Source: Saccharothrix carnea (GTDB taxonomy: Bacteria; Actinomycetota; Actinomycetes; Mycobacteriales; Pseudonocardiaceae). From it: a stretch of DNA of 64,000 bases. Positions 1-8,927 of the stretch are shown in pieces. The stretch is from positions 103,938 to 167,937 of the forward strand of contig NZ_PYAX01000016.1 of assembly GCF_003014735.1 (NCBI RefSeq). Reading direction: 5' to 3'. The stretch's first letter is position 1; each line of letters starts with the position of its first letter. The notes beneath the pieces were generated by a model. It made no database searches and was not told the origin of the DNA. It was given only the letters and a program-made list of their open reading frames with translations. The translations under genes and the position numbers were made by a program.

Positions 1-1
1 G

Positions 2-1054
2 TCCGCCTCCGCCGGTGCCGCTTGTGAGTTCGCGCCGGCGCCCAGCGCGCCCGCCGGTTCCGGCAGCAGCGCCACCGACCGGCCCGTCGACGGCGAGGAG
101 ATCGACGCGAGCGGGCTGAAGATCGGCTTGGCCTACGACATCGGTGGTCGTGGTGACGCGTCGTTCAACGACCTCGCCGCCGCCGGGTTCGACCGGGTGA
201 TCAAGGACACGGGGGTGGCGAAGGAGAACACCCGCGAGCTCTCCGCCGCCCCGAACGAGGACGAGTCGGTGAAGCAGTCCCGCCTGCGCCAGCTCGCGCG
301 CGAGGGCTTCGACCCGATCGTCGCGGTCGGGTTCGCCTACACCGAGTCGCTGCGGGTCGTGGCGCCGGAGTTCCCGGACGTCCAGTTCGGCCTGGTGGAC
401 TCGGCGGTGGAGGGCGCGGCCAACGTCACGCCGCTGGTCTTCGCCGAGCAGGAGGGCGCGTTCCTGGCCGGTGTCGTGGCCGCGTACCAGAGCAAGAAGT
501 GCCACGTCGGTTTCGTCGGCGGCGTCGACATCCCGCTGATCCACAAGTTCGAGGCCGGTTACGTCCAGGGCGCGAAGGCCGCCGCGCCGAACATCGTGGT
601 CGAGAAGAAGTACATCACGCCGGCCACCGACTTCACCGGCTTCCAGGACCCCGCGAAGGGCCTGGAGACCGCGAAGGGCCTGATCGAGAAGGGCGCGGAC
701 GTCCTCTACCCGGCCGCGGGCGCGTCCGGCATCGGCGTGTTCTCCGCGGTGAAGCAGGCGGGTGTGCTGGCGATCGGCTGTGACGCCGACCAGTACCACC
801 AGCCCGCGCTCGCGGACACCAAGGACGTCATCGTCGCGTCGAGCCTCAAGCGCGTCGACGTGGCGGTCCACGACTTCGTCCGGGCCGCCGCGAGCGACGA
901 CCTCGCGTCCCTGCCGAAGGTCTTCGACCTCAAGGTGAACGGTGTCGGCTACGCCACCTCGGGCGGTCGGATCGACGCCGAGTTGCAGGGCATCCTCGAA
1001 GGGTTCAAGGCCCAGATCATCGAGGGGAAGATCAAGGTCGCGGACAAGCGGTAG
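2..1054 (+). CDS. BMP/PnrA-family substrate-binding lipoprotein, 5' end outside window
   Basis: The open frame runs from base 2, so the gene begins upstream of the window; 350 residues are visible. The first residues end in a lipobox-like SAGAAC, so the mature protein is a lipid-anchored extracellular binding protein, followed by a Ser/Pro/Ala-rich linker and the periplasmic-binding-protein fold. The segments IGLAYDIGGRGDASFND and FAYTESL, the middle FLAGVVAAY, and the late VLYPAAGASGIGVF are typical of the basic membrane protein (BMP/PnrA) family, which binds purine nucleosides for ABC import. The internal ATG at 128 is not the true start because family-conserved sequence and the lipobox precede it. 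No permease genes follow, so transporter partners would be upstream or elsewhere. The nucleoside ligand is inferred from the family. Confidence 0.88.
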   Translation, partial: SASAGAACEFAPAPSAPAGSGSSATDRPVDGEEIDASGLKIGLAYDIGGRGDASFNDLAAAGFDRVIKDTGVAKENTRELSAAPNEDESVKQSRLRQLAREGFDPIVAVGFAYTESLRVVAPEFPDVQFGLVDSAVEGAANVTPLVFAEQEGAFLAGVVAAYQSKKCHVGFVGGVDIPLIHKFEAGYVQGAKAAAPNIVVEKKYITPATDFTGFQDPAKGLETAKGLIEKGADVLYPAAGASGIGVFSAVKQAGVLAIGCDADQYHQPALADTKDVIVASSLKRVDVAVHDFVRAAASDDLASLPKVFDLKVNGVGYATSGGRIDAELQGILEGFKAQIIEGKIKVADKR

Positions 1055-1153
1055 AACGCCGGTGCACCCTCGACGTCCTGCTTTGATATCTCCAGGCCCG
1101 GGTCGGACAACGACCGCCCCGGTGCTGCTCCACCCCTGTGACGAAGGACGTTG

Positions 1154-2200
1154 ATGATTTCCGCACGCGCATACACCGCGATCTCGGCCACGGACCCGCT
1201 CGTCCCCGGTGTGGTCGAACGACGTGCAGTCGGTCCGAAGGACGTGCTCGTCGAGATCGCCTGGGCCGGGATCTGCCACTCCGACATCCACACCGTCCGG
1301 GGCGACTGGGGTCCGGTGACCTACCCGCTCACGGTCGGCCACGAGATCGCCGGGACCGTCGTCCAGGTCGGGGCGGAGGTCACCGGGCACGCGGTCGGCG
1401 ACCGGGTCGGAGTGGGGTGCATGGTCGACTCCTGCCGCGAGTGCGCGAACTGCCGTTCGGGCCGGGAGCAGTACTGCCTGCGCGGGTTCACCGACACCTT
1501 CAACGCGATCGACCGCGACGGCCGCGTCACCCAGGGCGGCTACTCGACCCACATCGTCGTCGACGAGCACTTCGTGCTGCGCCTCCCGGACGCCATCCCG
1601 TTCCAGAAGGCCGCACCGCTGCTGTGCGCGGGCATCACCACCTACTCGCCGCTGCGGCACTGGAACGCCGGGCCCGGCAAGAAGGTCGCCGTCGTCGGCC
1701 TGGGCGGGCTCGGCCACATGGCCGTCAAGTTCGCGCACGCGATGGGCGCCGAGGTGACCGTGCTGTCCCAGAGCCCGCGCAAGCGCGAGGACGCGCTGCG
1801 GTTCGGCGCCGACCACTACCACGCGACCGGTGACCCGGCGACCTTCGAGCGACTGGCGAACACCTTCGACCTGATCGTCAACACCGTCAGCGCGCCGCTC
1901 GACTTCGACGCCTACCTCAAGCTGCTGGCCCTCGACGGCACGATCGTGAACGTCGGCGCGCCGCCCGAGCAGGTACCGGTGACCCTGTTCACGCTCTTCG
2001 CGAACCGCCGCTCGTTCGCCGGGTCGACGATCGGCGGTATCGCCGAGACGCGGGAGATGCTCGACTTCTGCGCCGAGCACGGCATCACCCCCGAGGTCGA
2101 GGTCATCCGCGCCGCGGACGTCAACAAGGCGTGGCAGCGCGTGCTCGACGCCGACGTCCGGTACCGGTTCGTCATCGACATCGCCACCCTCGCGGACTGA
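1154..2200 (+). CDS. Zinc-dependent alcohol dehydrogenase (YahK/cinnamyl-alcohol-dehydrogenase-like)
   Basis: A 348-residue cytoplasmic MDR-superfamily oxidoreductase that should interconvert alcohols and aldehydes with NAD(P)H. Catalytic-zinc ligands are visible as Cys41 (in AGICHSD) and His63-Glu64 (VGHE), and four structural-zinc cysteines lie at about 94, 97, 100 and 108. The Rossmann motif VVGLGGLGHMAVKF lies near residue 180. The ATG at 1154 is preferred over the TTG directly before it because GAAGGA sits at better distance. The length equals the family norm. The gene is 99 bases after the binding lipoprotein and converges with the NB-ARC gene, so its physiological substrate cannot be read from context. 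Confidence 0.9.
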   Translation: MISARAYTAISATDPLVPGVVERRAVGPKDVLVEIAWAGICHSDIHTVRGDWGPVTYPLTVGHEIAGTVVQVGAEVTGHAVGDRVGVGCMVDSCRECANCRSGREQYCLRGFTDTFNAIDRDGRVTQGGYSTHIVVDEHFVLRLPDAIPFQKAAPLLCAGITTYSPLRHWNAGPGKKVAVVGLGGLGHMAVKFAHAMGAEVTVLSQSPRKREDALRFGADHYHATGDPATFERLANTFDLIVNTVSAPLDFDAYLKLLALDGTIVNVGAPPEQVPVTLFTLFANRRSFAGSTIGGIAETREMLDFCAEHGITPEVEVIRAADVNKAWQRVLDADVRYRFVIDIATLAD

Positions 2201-2216
2201 CGGGTCTACTGCTGCG

Positions 2217-4655
2217 TTACAGGCCACCGGTCAGGGCGTGCCGCAGGTTCTCCCGCGCGGTGAGCGTCGTGGGGTGGTCCGGGCCCAGCACGCGGTCGCA
2301 GTCGGCGATCACCGCGTCGAACTCCGCCACGGCCCGCTCGTGCTGCCCGACGTCCCACAGCGCCGAAGCCAGGTTGCCCCGGCACGTCAGCGTTTCCGGG
2401 TGGTCGTGGCCGAGGTCGCGTTCCAGGGTGGCGCGGGCGGCCGTCAGCAGTTCGACGGCCTCGGTGTGGTCGCCGCCTCCACCGTGGACCAGCGCGTGGT
2501 TGCTCAACGCGGTGAGGGTCAACGGGTGGGTCTCGCCGAACCGGTGCCGCGCCCGCGCCAGGGTCTCCGCCGTGCACGCCGCCGCACGCCTCAGGTCGCC
2601 CGCGGCCAGCAAGGTCGTGGCCAGGTCGTTGCGCGCGGCGAACGCGAGCGGGTGGTCCGGCCCGAGCACCCGCTCGATGTGGGCGACGACCTCGCGGTGC
2701 CGCACGGCGGCGAGCGCCACCAGCCCGGCCTCCCGGTACGCGGCGGCCAGGTTGACCTCGGAGGTGAGGGTGTCCGGGTGGTCCTCGCCGAGCACCCGCA
2801 CCTTGTCCCGCGCCAACTCCTCGAAGAGCCGGACCGCCTGCCGGACCCGACCCGCGTACAGCAGCGCCGTGGCGAGGTTGTTGCGAGCCGTCAGAGTGGA
2901 CAGGTGGTCTTCGCCCAGGACGCGCACGCATTCCGCCACCGCCTCGCGGCCGGCGCGCACCGCGCCCGCGAGATCACCCGAGTGCCGCAGCCCGAGCACC
3001 AGGTTCACCCGCGCTTCCAGGGTCGACGAGTGGTCGTCACCCAGGACACGCCTGCACTCGGCGAGCGCCGTCTCGTACAGGGGGAGCGCGCGCTCCAGGT
3101 TCCGCGCGAACAGGTAGGTGTTGGCCAGGTTCGTGCGGGCGACGAGCGTGAACGGGTGGTCGGGGCCGAGCACCTCCAAGGCATCGGCGAGCACGGTCTC
3201 GTGGCCCGTGATCGCCGATTCGTGGTCGCCCGCCGCGAGCCGTGCCCGCGCCAGGTTGTTCCGCAGGATGACGGTGTCGATGTCACGCGCGCTGCCGAAG
3301 GTGCCGAGCGCACGGGTGAAGTAGGCGGTGGCGGTGGCCAGGTCACCCTGGTTCTGCAGGAACAGGCCGAGGGAGTTGAGCAGGGCGGCGGTCCACGCGG
3401 TGTCGTCAGACGGGACGCCGTGGTCCAGCAGCGCGCGGACGTGCGGGTGGACGGCGTCGTACACCTGCCAGTCCTTCGGCGTCTCGTGGTCGAGCGCGAT
3501 CAGCACCCCGTACAGCGATGTGGTGACGGCATGACGAGCCGCGGTGATGTCCTCGGCCCGCCGGTGCGGGTCGCCCGGGTCCGGCGTGCGGGTGACGGCC
3601 TGGACCAACCTGTGCACGCCGACCGTGTGCGGGCCGAGCCGGATCATGCTGTACGCCGCGAGCCTGCCCAGCGCGTCCGCCACGTCCACGTCGTCGCCGA
3701 GGAAGGCCCGGTGGATGCCCTCCGGCGCGTACCAGGCCAGCTCGCGCAGCACCCGGCCCGCCGCGGGGGTGTCGGCCAACCGGTCCAGGGTGACCCGCCA
3801 GACCCGCGCCATCGTCCGCTGCGCGTCGGCGCCCTCACCGGTCGCGGTGAACACCCGGGCCGGGTACCTGGCCAGCAGGTCCAGGTAGGCGGTCGGGGTG
3901 ATCCGGTTCTGGGCCAGGTAGGCGCCCGCCTGCCGCACCGCCAGCGGTAACCGGCCGAGTTCCGCGCACAGCCGACGCGCACCGTCGAGGTCGGCGTCGG
4001 GCCAGTCCGCGTGCACGGTGCCGGCCAGCAGCTCTTCCGCCTCGGCGGGCCGCAGCACGTCCAGCGCCACGGTGGGGACGCCCCGCCAACCGGTGCTGCG
4101 CCTGCTGGTGATCACCACGGTGCCGGTGCGCACCCGTGCCAGCAACGCGTCCGCGTCGGTGGGGGCGGTGAGGTTGTCCAGGACCACCAGCCAGTCCCGG
4201 TGCGCCGCCAGCCACCGCACCGCCGCCTCGACCCGCTGTTCGAGCGGCGCGGTGGCCGTGTCCGGCTCGACGCCGACGGCCAGCTCGGCGAGCCCGTTGT
4301 CGAGCGCGCTCGGCGAGTCCGCGGTGATCCACCACACCAGCTCGAACCGGTCGCGGTGCAGTTCGGCGAACCGCGCGGCCAGGGTGCTCTTGCCGACGCC
4401 GCCGAGGCCGTGCACCGCGACCACCGCGACCCGGCCGGACCCGGCGACCGCGGACTCCAGCCTGGCCAACTCGTCGTCCCGACCGACGAAAACCCCGGTG
4501 GGCACCGGGATCCGGCTCGCGGGAGGGAGCGTCGGCGACCCGTCGACCACCAGGTCACCGGCGACGTGGACGAGGTCCCGCCCGGCCTGCCACACCCCGG
4601 CATGCCCCGACGCGACGCCGAACTGGATCGCCCGGCCCTCATCCCCGCCGCCCAC
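2217..4655 (-). CDS. NB-ARC ATPase with C-terminal tetratricopeptide repeats (FxsT/SARP-like signalling protein)
   Basis: About 812 residues. A short N-terminal segment (EGRAIQFGVASGHAGVWQAGRDL) precedes an NB-ARC nucleotide-binding domain with P-loop GLGGVGKST, Walker B-like WLVVLDNL, and a GxP-like GRLPLAVRQAGAYL. From about residue 430 there are some eight TPR-like units of about 42 residues carrying the signature LGxDHPxTLxxRxNLA. Proteins of this build are STAND-type switches that oligomerise on ligand sensing; the target is unknown. The frame stays open to 4802, but the extra N-terminus looks non-coding, so the GTG at 4655 is used; its ribosome site is weak and the start is uncertain. 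The stop is 17 bases from the convergent dehydrogenase gene. Confidence 0.82.
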   Translation of the reverse strand: MGGGDEGRAIQFGVASGHAGVWQAGRDLVHVAGDLVVDGSPTLPPASRIPVPTGVFVGRDDELARLESAVAGSGRVAVVAVHGLGGVGKSTLAARFAELHRDRFELVWWITADSPSALDNGLAELAVGVEPDTATAPLEQRVEAAVRWLAAHRDWLVVLDNLTAPTDADALLARVRTGTVVITSRRSTGWRGVPTVALDVLRPAEAEELLAGTVHADWPDADLDGARRLCAELGRLPLAVRQAGAYLAQNRITPTAYLDLLARYPARVFTATGEGADAQRTMARVWRVTLDRLADTPAAGRVLRELAWYAPEGIHRAFLGDDVDVADALGRLAAYSMIRLGPHTVGVHRLVQAVTRTPDPGDPHRRAEDITAARHAVTTSLYGVLIALDHETPKDWQVYDAVHPHVRALLDHGVPSDDTAWTAALLNSLGLFLQNQGDLATATAYFTRALGTFGSARDIDTVILRNNLARARLAAGDHESAITGHETVLADALEVLGPDHPFTLVARTNLANTYLFARNLERALPLYETALAECRRVLGDDHSSTLEARVNLVLGLRHSGDLAGAVRAGREAVAECVRVLGEDHLSTLTARNNLATALLYAGRVRQAVRLFEELARDKVRVLGEDHPDTLTSEVNLAAAYREAGLVALAAVRHREVVAHIERVLGPDHPLAFAARNDLATTLLAAGDLRRAAACTAETLARARHRFGETHPLTLTALSNHALVHGGGGDHTEAVELLTAARATLERDLGHDHPETLTCRGNLASALWDVGQHERAVAEFDAVIADCDRVLGPDHPTTLTARENLRHALTGGL

Positions 4656-5184
4656 CGGCCACCACCCCGTCCACGCCACGAGCAGGCCCCACCGCGGCCG
4701 GCTGATCAAGCACACCAGAACCCACGCCCGGCCCGACGACAACGCACTAATGCGGGTCGGACCACGACCCGCACTGGCCAGGTCACCGGCTACTCGGACC
4801 ACCGCGACTCACCTGTCCACCCCTACTCGTGGTGACCGGCGGTGCGCCGTTGTCGGTCGTCACTGCTCCGCACGGGCCGCGTCTCGCGGATCTGTGAAAT
4901 ATCGGTGGGCGCGCACGATCACACGCGTGGGTAGTCGAATGCGACGCACCGTAGATTTCGCCTCCGGCTCTCACCGCATCGTGGTGTCAATTCACTCGCA
5001 CGGCATAACCGCGGCAGGTTATCCACAGGCCTCTTTCGAGCGACTTCCCACGGTCGGAACGCGCTGCTAGCGTCGCATTCGTCGTCCTCCGAATAAGCGC
5101 CGCAGTAATGACTGACCGCGGCGCTCATTCCGCTGTGGTCGGGTGTCGGCGTGAATTTCCTCAGGATTCGGATTGGTGGTGCTC
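4656..5184. promoter_or_regulatory. Divergent control region of the NB-ARC gene and the terpene-encapsulin operon
   Basis: This 529-base gap holds no convincing gene. It contains a stretch with lower GC at about 4990-5170 and a near-perfect inverted repeat, bases 5092-5103 pairing with 5118-5129 (AATAAGCGCCGC against GCGGCGCTCATT, one mismatch, 14-base spacer), just ahead of the first shell gene. This could be an operator or a leader hairpin for the operon. A single TTATCCACA word (5019-5027) matches a DnaA box but is isolated. Confidence 0.45.
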
Positions 5185-6603
5185 GTGACTCTCGCGCAAC
5201 CGGTGGAATCGGTTCCCGACGCGTCCGAGACCAGGCTGAGCCTCGGCCCGGCCGCCGCCCGCAACCTCGCCACCACGACCAAGTCCGTGCCGCAGATGCG
5301 GGCCATCTCCTCGCGGTGGCTGCTCAAGGTGCTGCCCTGGGTCGAGGCCGAGGGCGGCACGTTCCGGGTCAACCGGCGGCTCAGCTACGAGGTCGGCGAC
5401 GGCCGGGTGACGTTCACCGACACCGGCTCCGGGCCGGCCGTCATCCCGGCCGAGCTGGGCGAGCTGCCGTTGCTGCGCGGGTTCGACGAGCCGGACGTGC
5501 TGGCCGCCCTGGCCGCCCGGTTCGAGCGGCGCGACTACGAACCGGGCGACGTGGTGGTCGCGTCCGGCGGTCTGTCGGACGAGGCGTTCCTGATCGTGCA
5601 CGGCAGGCTGGACCAGGTCGGCACCGGCGAGTACGGCGACCGGACCACGCTCGGCGTGCTGGCCGATGGCGACCACTTCGGCGACGACAGCCTCACCGAC
5701 CCGCTCAGCACCTGGGACCTCACGGTCAAAGCCGTCACCCGGTGCACCGCGCTGGTGCTGCCGCAGCGGGGGTTCGACGAGGTGTTGGCGCAGTCGGAGG
5801 CGCTGCGCGAGCGGCTCCGGTGGTTCCAGGCGAACCGCGGCGCCCAGCGCAACGAGCACGGCGAGGCGGACGTCGCGGTGGCCTCGGGCCACGAGGGCGA
5901 ACCGGACCTGCCGAGCACGTTCGTGGATTACGACCCGGCGCCGCGCGAGTACGAGCTGGAGGTCGCGCAGACGATCCTGCGGGTCCACCGGAGGGTCGCC
6001 GACCTCTACGACGAGCCGATGGACCAGACCGAGCAGCAGCTGCGGCTGACGATCGAGGCGTTGCGCGAGCGCCAGGAGCACGAACTGGTCAACAACCCGC
6101 GCATCGGGCTGCTGCACAACGCCGACCTCAAACAGCGCATCCGCACCCGCGGCGGCCCGCCCACCCCGGACGACCTGGACCACCTGCTCTCGCTGGTGTG
6201 GAAGGAACCGGGCTGCCTGCTGGCGCACCCGCGCACCATCGCGGCGATCGCGCGCGAGTGGAACCACCGGGGTCTGCACCCCGGCCCGGTCGAGATCAAC
6301 GGCCACCACGTGCCCGCGTGGCGGGGCGTGCCGCTCCTGCCGTGCAACAAGATCCCGATCAGCGGGCACCACACCAGCTCGGTGCTGCTGCTGCGCACGG
6401 GCCTGGACAACCAGGGCGTGATCGGCCTGCACCAGACCGGCCTGCCGGACGAGTACCGGCCGGGGCTGACCGTGAAGGACATGGGCACCGACGCCAAGGC
6501 GATCACCTCCTACCTGGTCAGCGCCTACTTCTCCGCCGCCGTGCTGGTGCCGGACGCGCTCGCGGTCCTGGAGCAGGTCGAGATCGGGCGGGAGGAGGCA
6601 TGA
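5185..6603 (+). CDS. Family 2B encapsulin-type shell protein A with cyclic-nucleotide-binding-like insertion (EshA-like)
   Basis: 472 residues. Residues about 15-90 and 215-472 form the segments shared with EshA/SrpI-type proteins, which belong to HK97-fold family 2 encapsulins. Residues about 95-205 are a cNMP-binding-like jelly roll (YEPGDVVVASGG, FLIVHGRLDQV, VLADGDHFGDD), the hallmark of family 2B. Conserved capsid-side blocks include STFVDYDPAPREYELEVAQT, DQTEQQLRLTIEALRERQEH and MGTDAKAITSYLVS. The GTG at 5185 gives MTLAQPVESV, which aligns with MTAVEPAESV of the downstream paralogue, and is chosen over upstream TTG/GTG codons. The stop overlaps the next gene by four bases. By family knowledge it should self-assemble into a shell around a terpene cyclase; cyclic-nucleotide binding is uncertain because the phosphate-binding cassette is degenerate. 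Confidence 0.88.
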   Translation: MTLAQPVESVPDASETRLSLGPAAARNLATTTKSVPQMRAISSRWLLKVLPWVEAEGGTFRVNRRLSYEVGDGRVTFTDTGSGPAVIPAELGELPLLRGFDEPDVLAALAARFERRDYEPGDVVVASGGLSDEAFLIVHGRLDQVGTGEYGDRTTLGVLADGDHFGDDSLTDPLSTWDLTVKAVTRCTALVLPQRGFDEVLAQSEALRERLRWFQANRGAQRNEHGEADVAVASGHEGEPDLPSTFVDYDPAPREYELEVAQTILRVHRRVADLYDEPMDQTEQQLRLTIEALRERQEHELVNNPRIGLLHNADLKQRIRTRGGPPTPDDLDHLLSLVWKEPGCLLAHPRTIAAIAREWNHRGLHPGPVEINGHHVPAWRGVPLLPCNKIPISGHHTSSVLLLRTGLDNQGVIGLHQTGLPDEYRPGLTVKDMGTDAKAITSYLVSAYFSAAVLVPDALAVLEQVEIGREEA

Positions 6604-8006
6604 CCGCCGTCGAACCGGCCGAGTCCGTCGAGCGGGCCGAGCACCGCCTGAGCCTGGGCACCGAGGCCGCCCGGGTGCTGGCGACCACGACCAAGACCCG
6701 GCCGCAGACGCAGGCGATCACGCCGCGGTGGCTGCTGCGCCGCTTGCCGTGGGTGGAGGCGGCGGGCGGTACGTACCGGGTCAACCGGCGCCGCACCTAC
6801 GAGGCCGGCCACGAACGGGTCGCGTGCACGGCGCTGAGCGGGCGGTTCCGGGTCGTGCCCGAGACGCTGGCCGAGCTGCCGCCGCTGCGCGACTGCGACG
6901 ACGAGGACGTGCTGAGCGCCCTGGCGGACCGGTTCGAGCAGCGCCGGTACGAGCCGGGTGCCATCGTCGCCGGCGCGGGCGAGGCGACCGACCACCTGGT
7001 CGTGGTGGCACACGGCCGGGTGTCGCAGCTGGCCGCGGGCGAGTACGGCGACCCGGTCGTGGTCGACGTCCTGGCGGACGGCGAGTGCCTGGGCACCGAG
7101 GTCCTGACCGGCGCGCCGGGCACCGCGCGGTACACCGCGAAAGCCCTCACCCCCGTCATCGCGCTCACCTTGTCGTGGCAGGCGGTGGCCGACCTGCTCG
7201 ACGCCTCGCCGAGCCTGCGCGCGCACGTCGAGCGCAACCGCGACCGTCCGCTGCCGCCGCGCAACAAGAAGGGCGAGGCGGAGATCGCGGTGGCGTCGGG
7301 TCACACGGGCGAGCCGGAGCTGCCGAGCACGTTCGTCGACTACGACCCGGCGCCACGCGAGTACGGGTTGGAGGTCGCGCAGACGGTGCTGCGCGTGCAC
7401 ACCAGGGTGGCCGACCTCTACAACGAGCCGATGGACCAGACCGAGCAGCAGCTGCGGCTGACCATCGAGGCGTTGCGGGAGCGGCAGGAGCACGACCTGG
7501 TCAACGACCCGCGCATCGGGCTGCTGCACAACGTCCACCCGAGCCAGCGCATCCACGCCCGCAGCGGCCCACCCACCCCCGACGATCTGGACAACCTGCT
7601 GAGCCGGCGGCGCAAGACGCGCCTGTTCCTGGCCCACCCGCGCACGATCGCGGCGATCGGCCGCGAGTGCACCCGCCAAGGGCTCGACCCCGGCACGGTC
7701 GAGGTGGACGGCGGTGTCCGCCACCTGTCGTGGCGCGGGGTCCCGGTGCTGCCGTGCGACAAGATCCCGATCAGCCGCCGCGGCACCAGTGCCGTCCTCG
7801 CGCTGCGCACCGGCGAGGCCGACGAAGGCGTCATCGGCCTGCACCAGACGGGGCTGCCGAACGAAGTCGAACCGGGGCTGACCGTGCAGCCCATGGGCAC
7901 CGACGCGAAAGCGATCACCTCCTACCTCGTCACGGCCTACTACTCGGTCGCCGTACTCGTCCCGGACGCCTTGGGCGTGCTCGACGACGTCGAAATCCTC
8001 CGCTGA
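6600..8006 (+). CDS. Family 2B encapsulin-type shell protein B, paralogue of shell A
   Basis: 468 residues, starting at ATG 6600 inside the ATGA overlap with shell A and preceded by a strong GGAGGAGG ribosome site. It aligns along its whole length with shell A, with almost identical capsid blocks (STFVDYDPAPREYGLEVAQT, DQTEQQLRLTIEALRERQEH, MGTDAKAITSYLVT). The cNMP-like insertion diverges more (VLADGECLGTEVLT). Around residue 335 shell A has SLVWKEPGCLLAHP where B has SRRRKTRLFLAHP, one residue shorter and basic. Tight overlap implies translational coupling and near-equal dosage, as expected for a mixed two-component shell. Whether A and B co-assemble is inference. Confidence 0.87.
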   Translation: MTAVEPAESVERAEHRLSLGTEAARVLATTTKTRPQTQAITPRWLLRRLPWVEAAGGTYRVNRRRTYEAGHERVACTALSGRFRVVPETLAELPPLRDCDDEDVLSALADRFEQRRYEPGAIVAGAGEATDHLVVVAHGRVSQLAAGEYGDPVVVDVLADGECLGTEVLTGAPGTARYTAKALTPVIALTLSWQAVADLLDASPSLRAHVERNRDRPLPPRNKKGEAEIAVASGHTGEPELPSTFVDYDPAPREYGLEVAQTVLRVHTRVADLYNEPMDQTEQQLRLTIEALRERQEHDLVNDPRIGLLHNVHPSQRIHARSGPPTPDDLDNLLSRRRKTRLFLAHPRTIAAIGRECTRQGLDPGTVEVDGGVRHLSWRGVPVLPCDKIPISRRGTSAVLALRTGEADEGVIGLHQTGLPNEVEPGLTVQPMGTDAKAITSYLVTAYYSVAVLVPDALGVLDDVEILR

Positions 8007-8069
8007 GAACCGCTCCGGGCACGCGCACCCACCGCCACCCGGAAGAACACCCCCTAAGGAGAACCACAT

Positions 8070-8927
8070 ATGACGACCACCGCCGCATCCTCCGTCCTGC
8101 GCACCGACTACCAGCGGTCCATCGCGGACTACTGGAACAACGAGCAGGACCCGGTGAACATCAAGCTGGGGGAGGTCGACGGGATCTACCACCACCACTA
8201 CGGGCTCGGTGCGTACGACAAGTCGGTGCTGTCCGGTCCCGAGGAGACCCGCGACGAGCGCGTGATCGCCGAGCTGCACCGGTTGGAGAGCGCCCAGGCC
8301 GACGTCCTGCTCGACTACCTCGGCCCGATCCGGCCGGAGGACCGGCTGCTGGACGGCGGTTCCGGTCGCGGCGGCACCAGCCTGATGGCCAACCAGCGGT
8401 TCGGGTGCCGGGTGGACGGCGTGACGATCTCGCAGAAGCAGGTCGACTTCGCCAACGCCCAGGCCGCCCGGTGGGGCGTGGCGGACAAGGTGCGGTTCCA
8501 CTTCAAGAACATGCTCGACACGGGGTTCGAGACCGGTGACTTCTCGGCCGTCTGGACCAACGAGACGACGATGTACGTCGACCTCTTCGACCTGTTCGGC
8601 GAGTTCTCCCGGCTCCTGCGCCACGGCGGCCGGTACGTGTGCATCACCGGTTGCTACAACGACGTGACCGGTGGGCGCTCCAAGGCCGTGAGCCAGATCG
8701 ACGAGCGCTACACGTGCAGCGTCCACGCGCGCAGCGAGTACTTCAAGGCCCTCACCGCGAACAACCTCGTGCCGATCGAGGTGGTCGACCTGACGCCGCA
8801 GACCATCCCGTACTGGGAGCTGCGCGAGCAGTCGTCGGTGGCGACGGGCGTCGAGAAGTCGTTCCTGACGGCGTACCGGGAGGGCAGCTTCCACTACCTG
8901 CTGATCGTCGCGGACCGGGTGCGATGA
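8070..8927 (+). CDS. gppmt: Geranyl diphosphate 2-C-methyltransferase
   Basis: 285 residues, of typical length. It transfers a methyl group from S-adenosylmethionine to C2 of geranyl diphosphate, giving 2-methyl-GPP, the substrate for 2-methylisoborneol formation. The SAM-binding glycine motif LLDGGSGRGG is at residues about 93-102. The N-terminal IADYWNNEQDPVNIKLGEVDG and IYHHHYGLGAYD are characteristic of the family. Ahead of ATG 8070 is a strong AAGGAG. Its stop overlaps the start of the synthase gene (ATGA), so the two enzymes are translationally coupled. The enzyme is cytosolic and lacks an obvious shell-targeting tail. Confidence 0.95.
   Translation: MTTTAASSVLRTDYQRSIADYWNNEQDPVNIKLGEVDGIYHHHYGLGAYDKSVLSGPEETRDERVIAELHRLESAQADVLLDYLGPIRPEDRLLDGGSGRGGTSLMANQRFGCRVDGVTISQKQVDFANAQAARWGVADKVRFHFKNMLDTGFETGDFSAVWTNETTMYVDLFDLFGEFSRLLRHGGRYVCITGCYNDVTGGRSKAVSQIDERYTCSVHARSEYFKALTANNLVPIEVVDLTPQTIPYWELREQSSVATGVEKSFLTAYREGSFHYLLIVADRVR

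Noticed and set aside
5019..5027. TTATCCACA, a perfect DnaA-box word
   Set aside because: Single occurrence without a cluster, dnaA or AT-rich unwinding element; not evidence for an origin.
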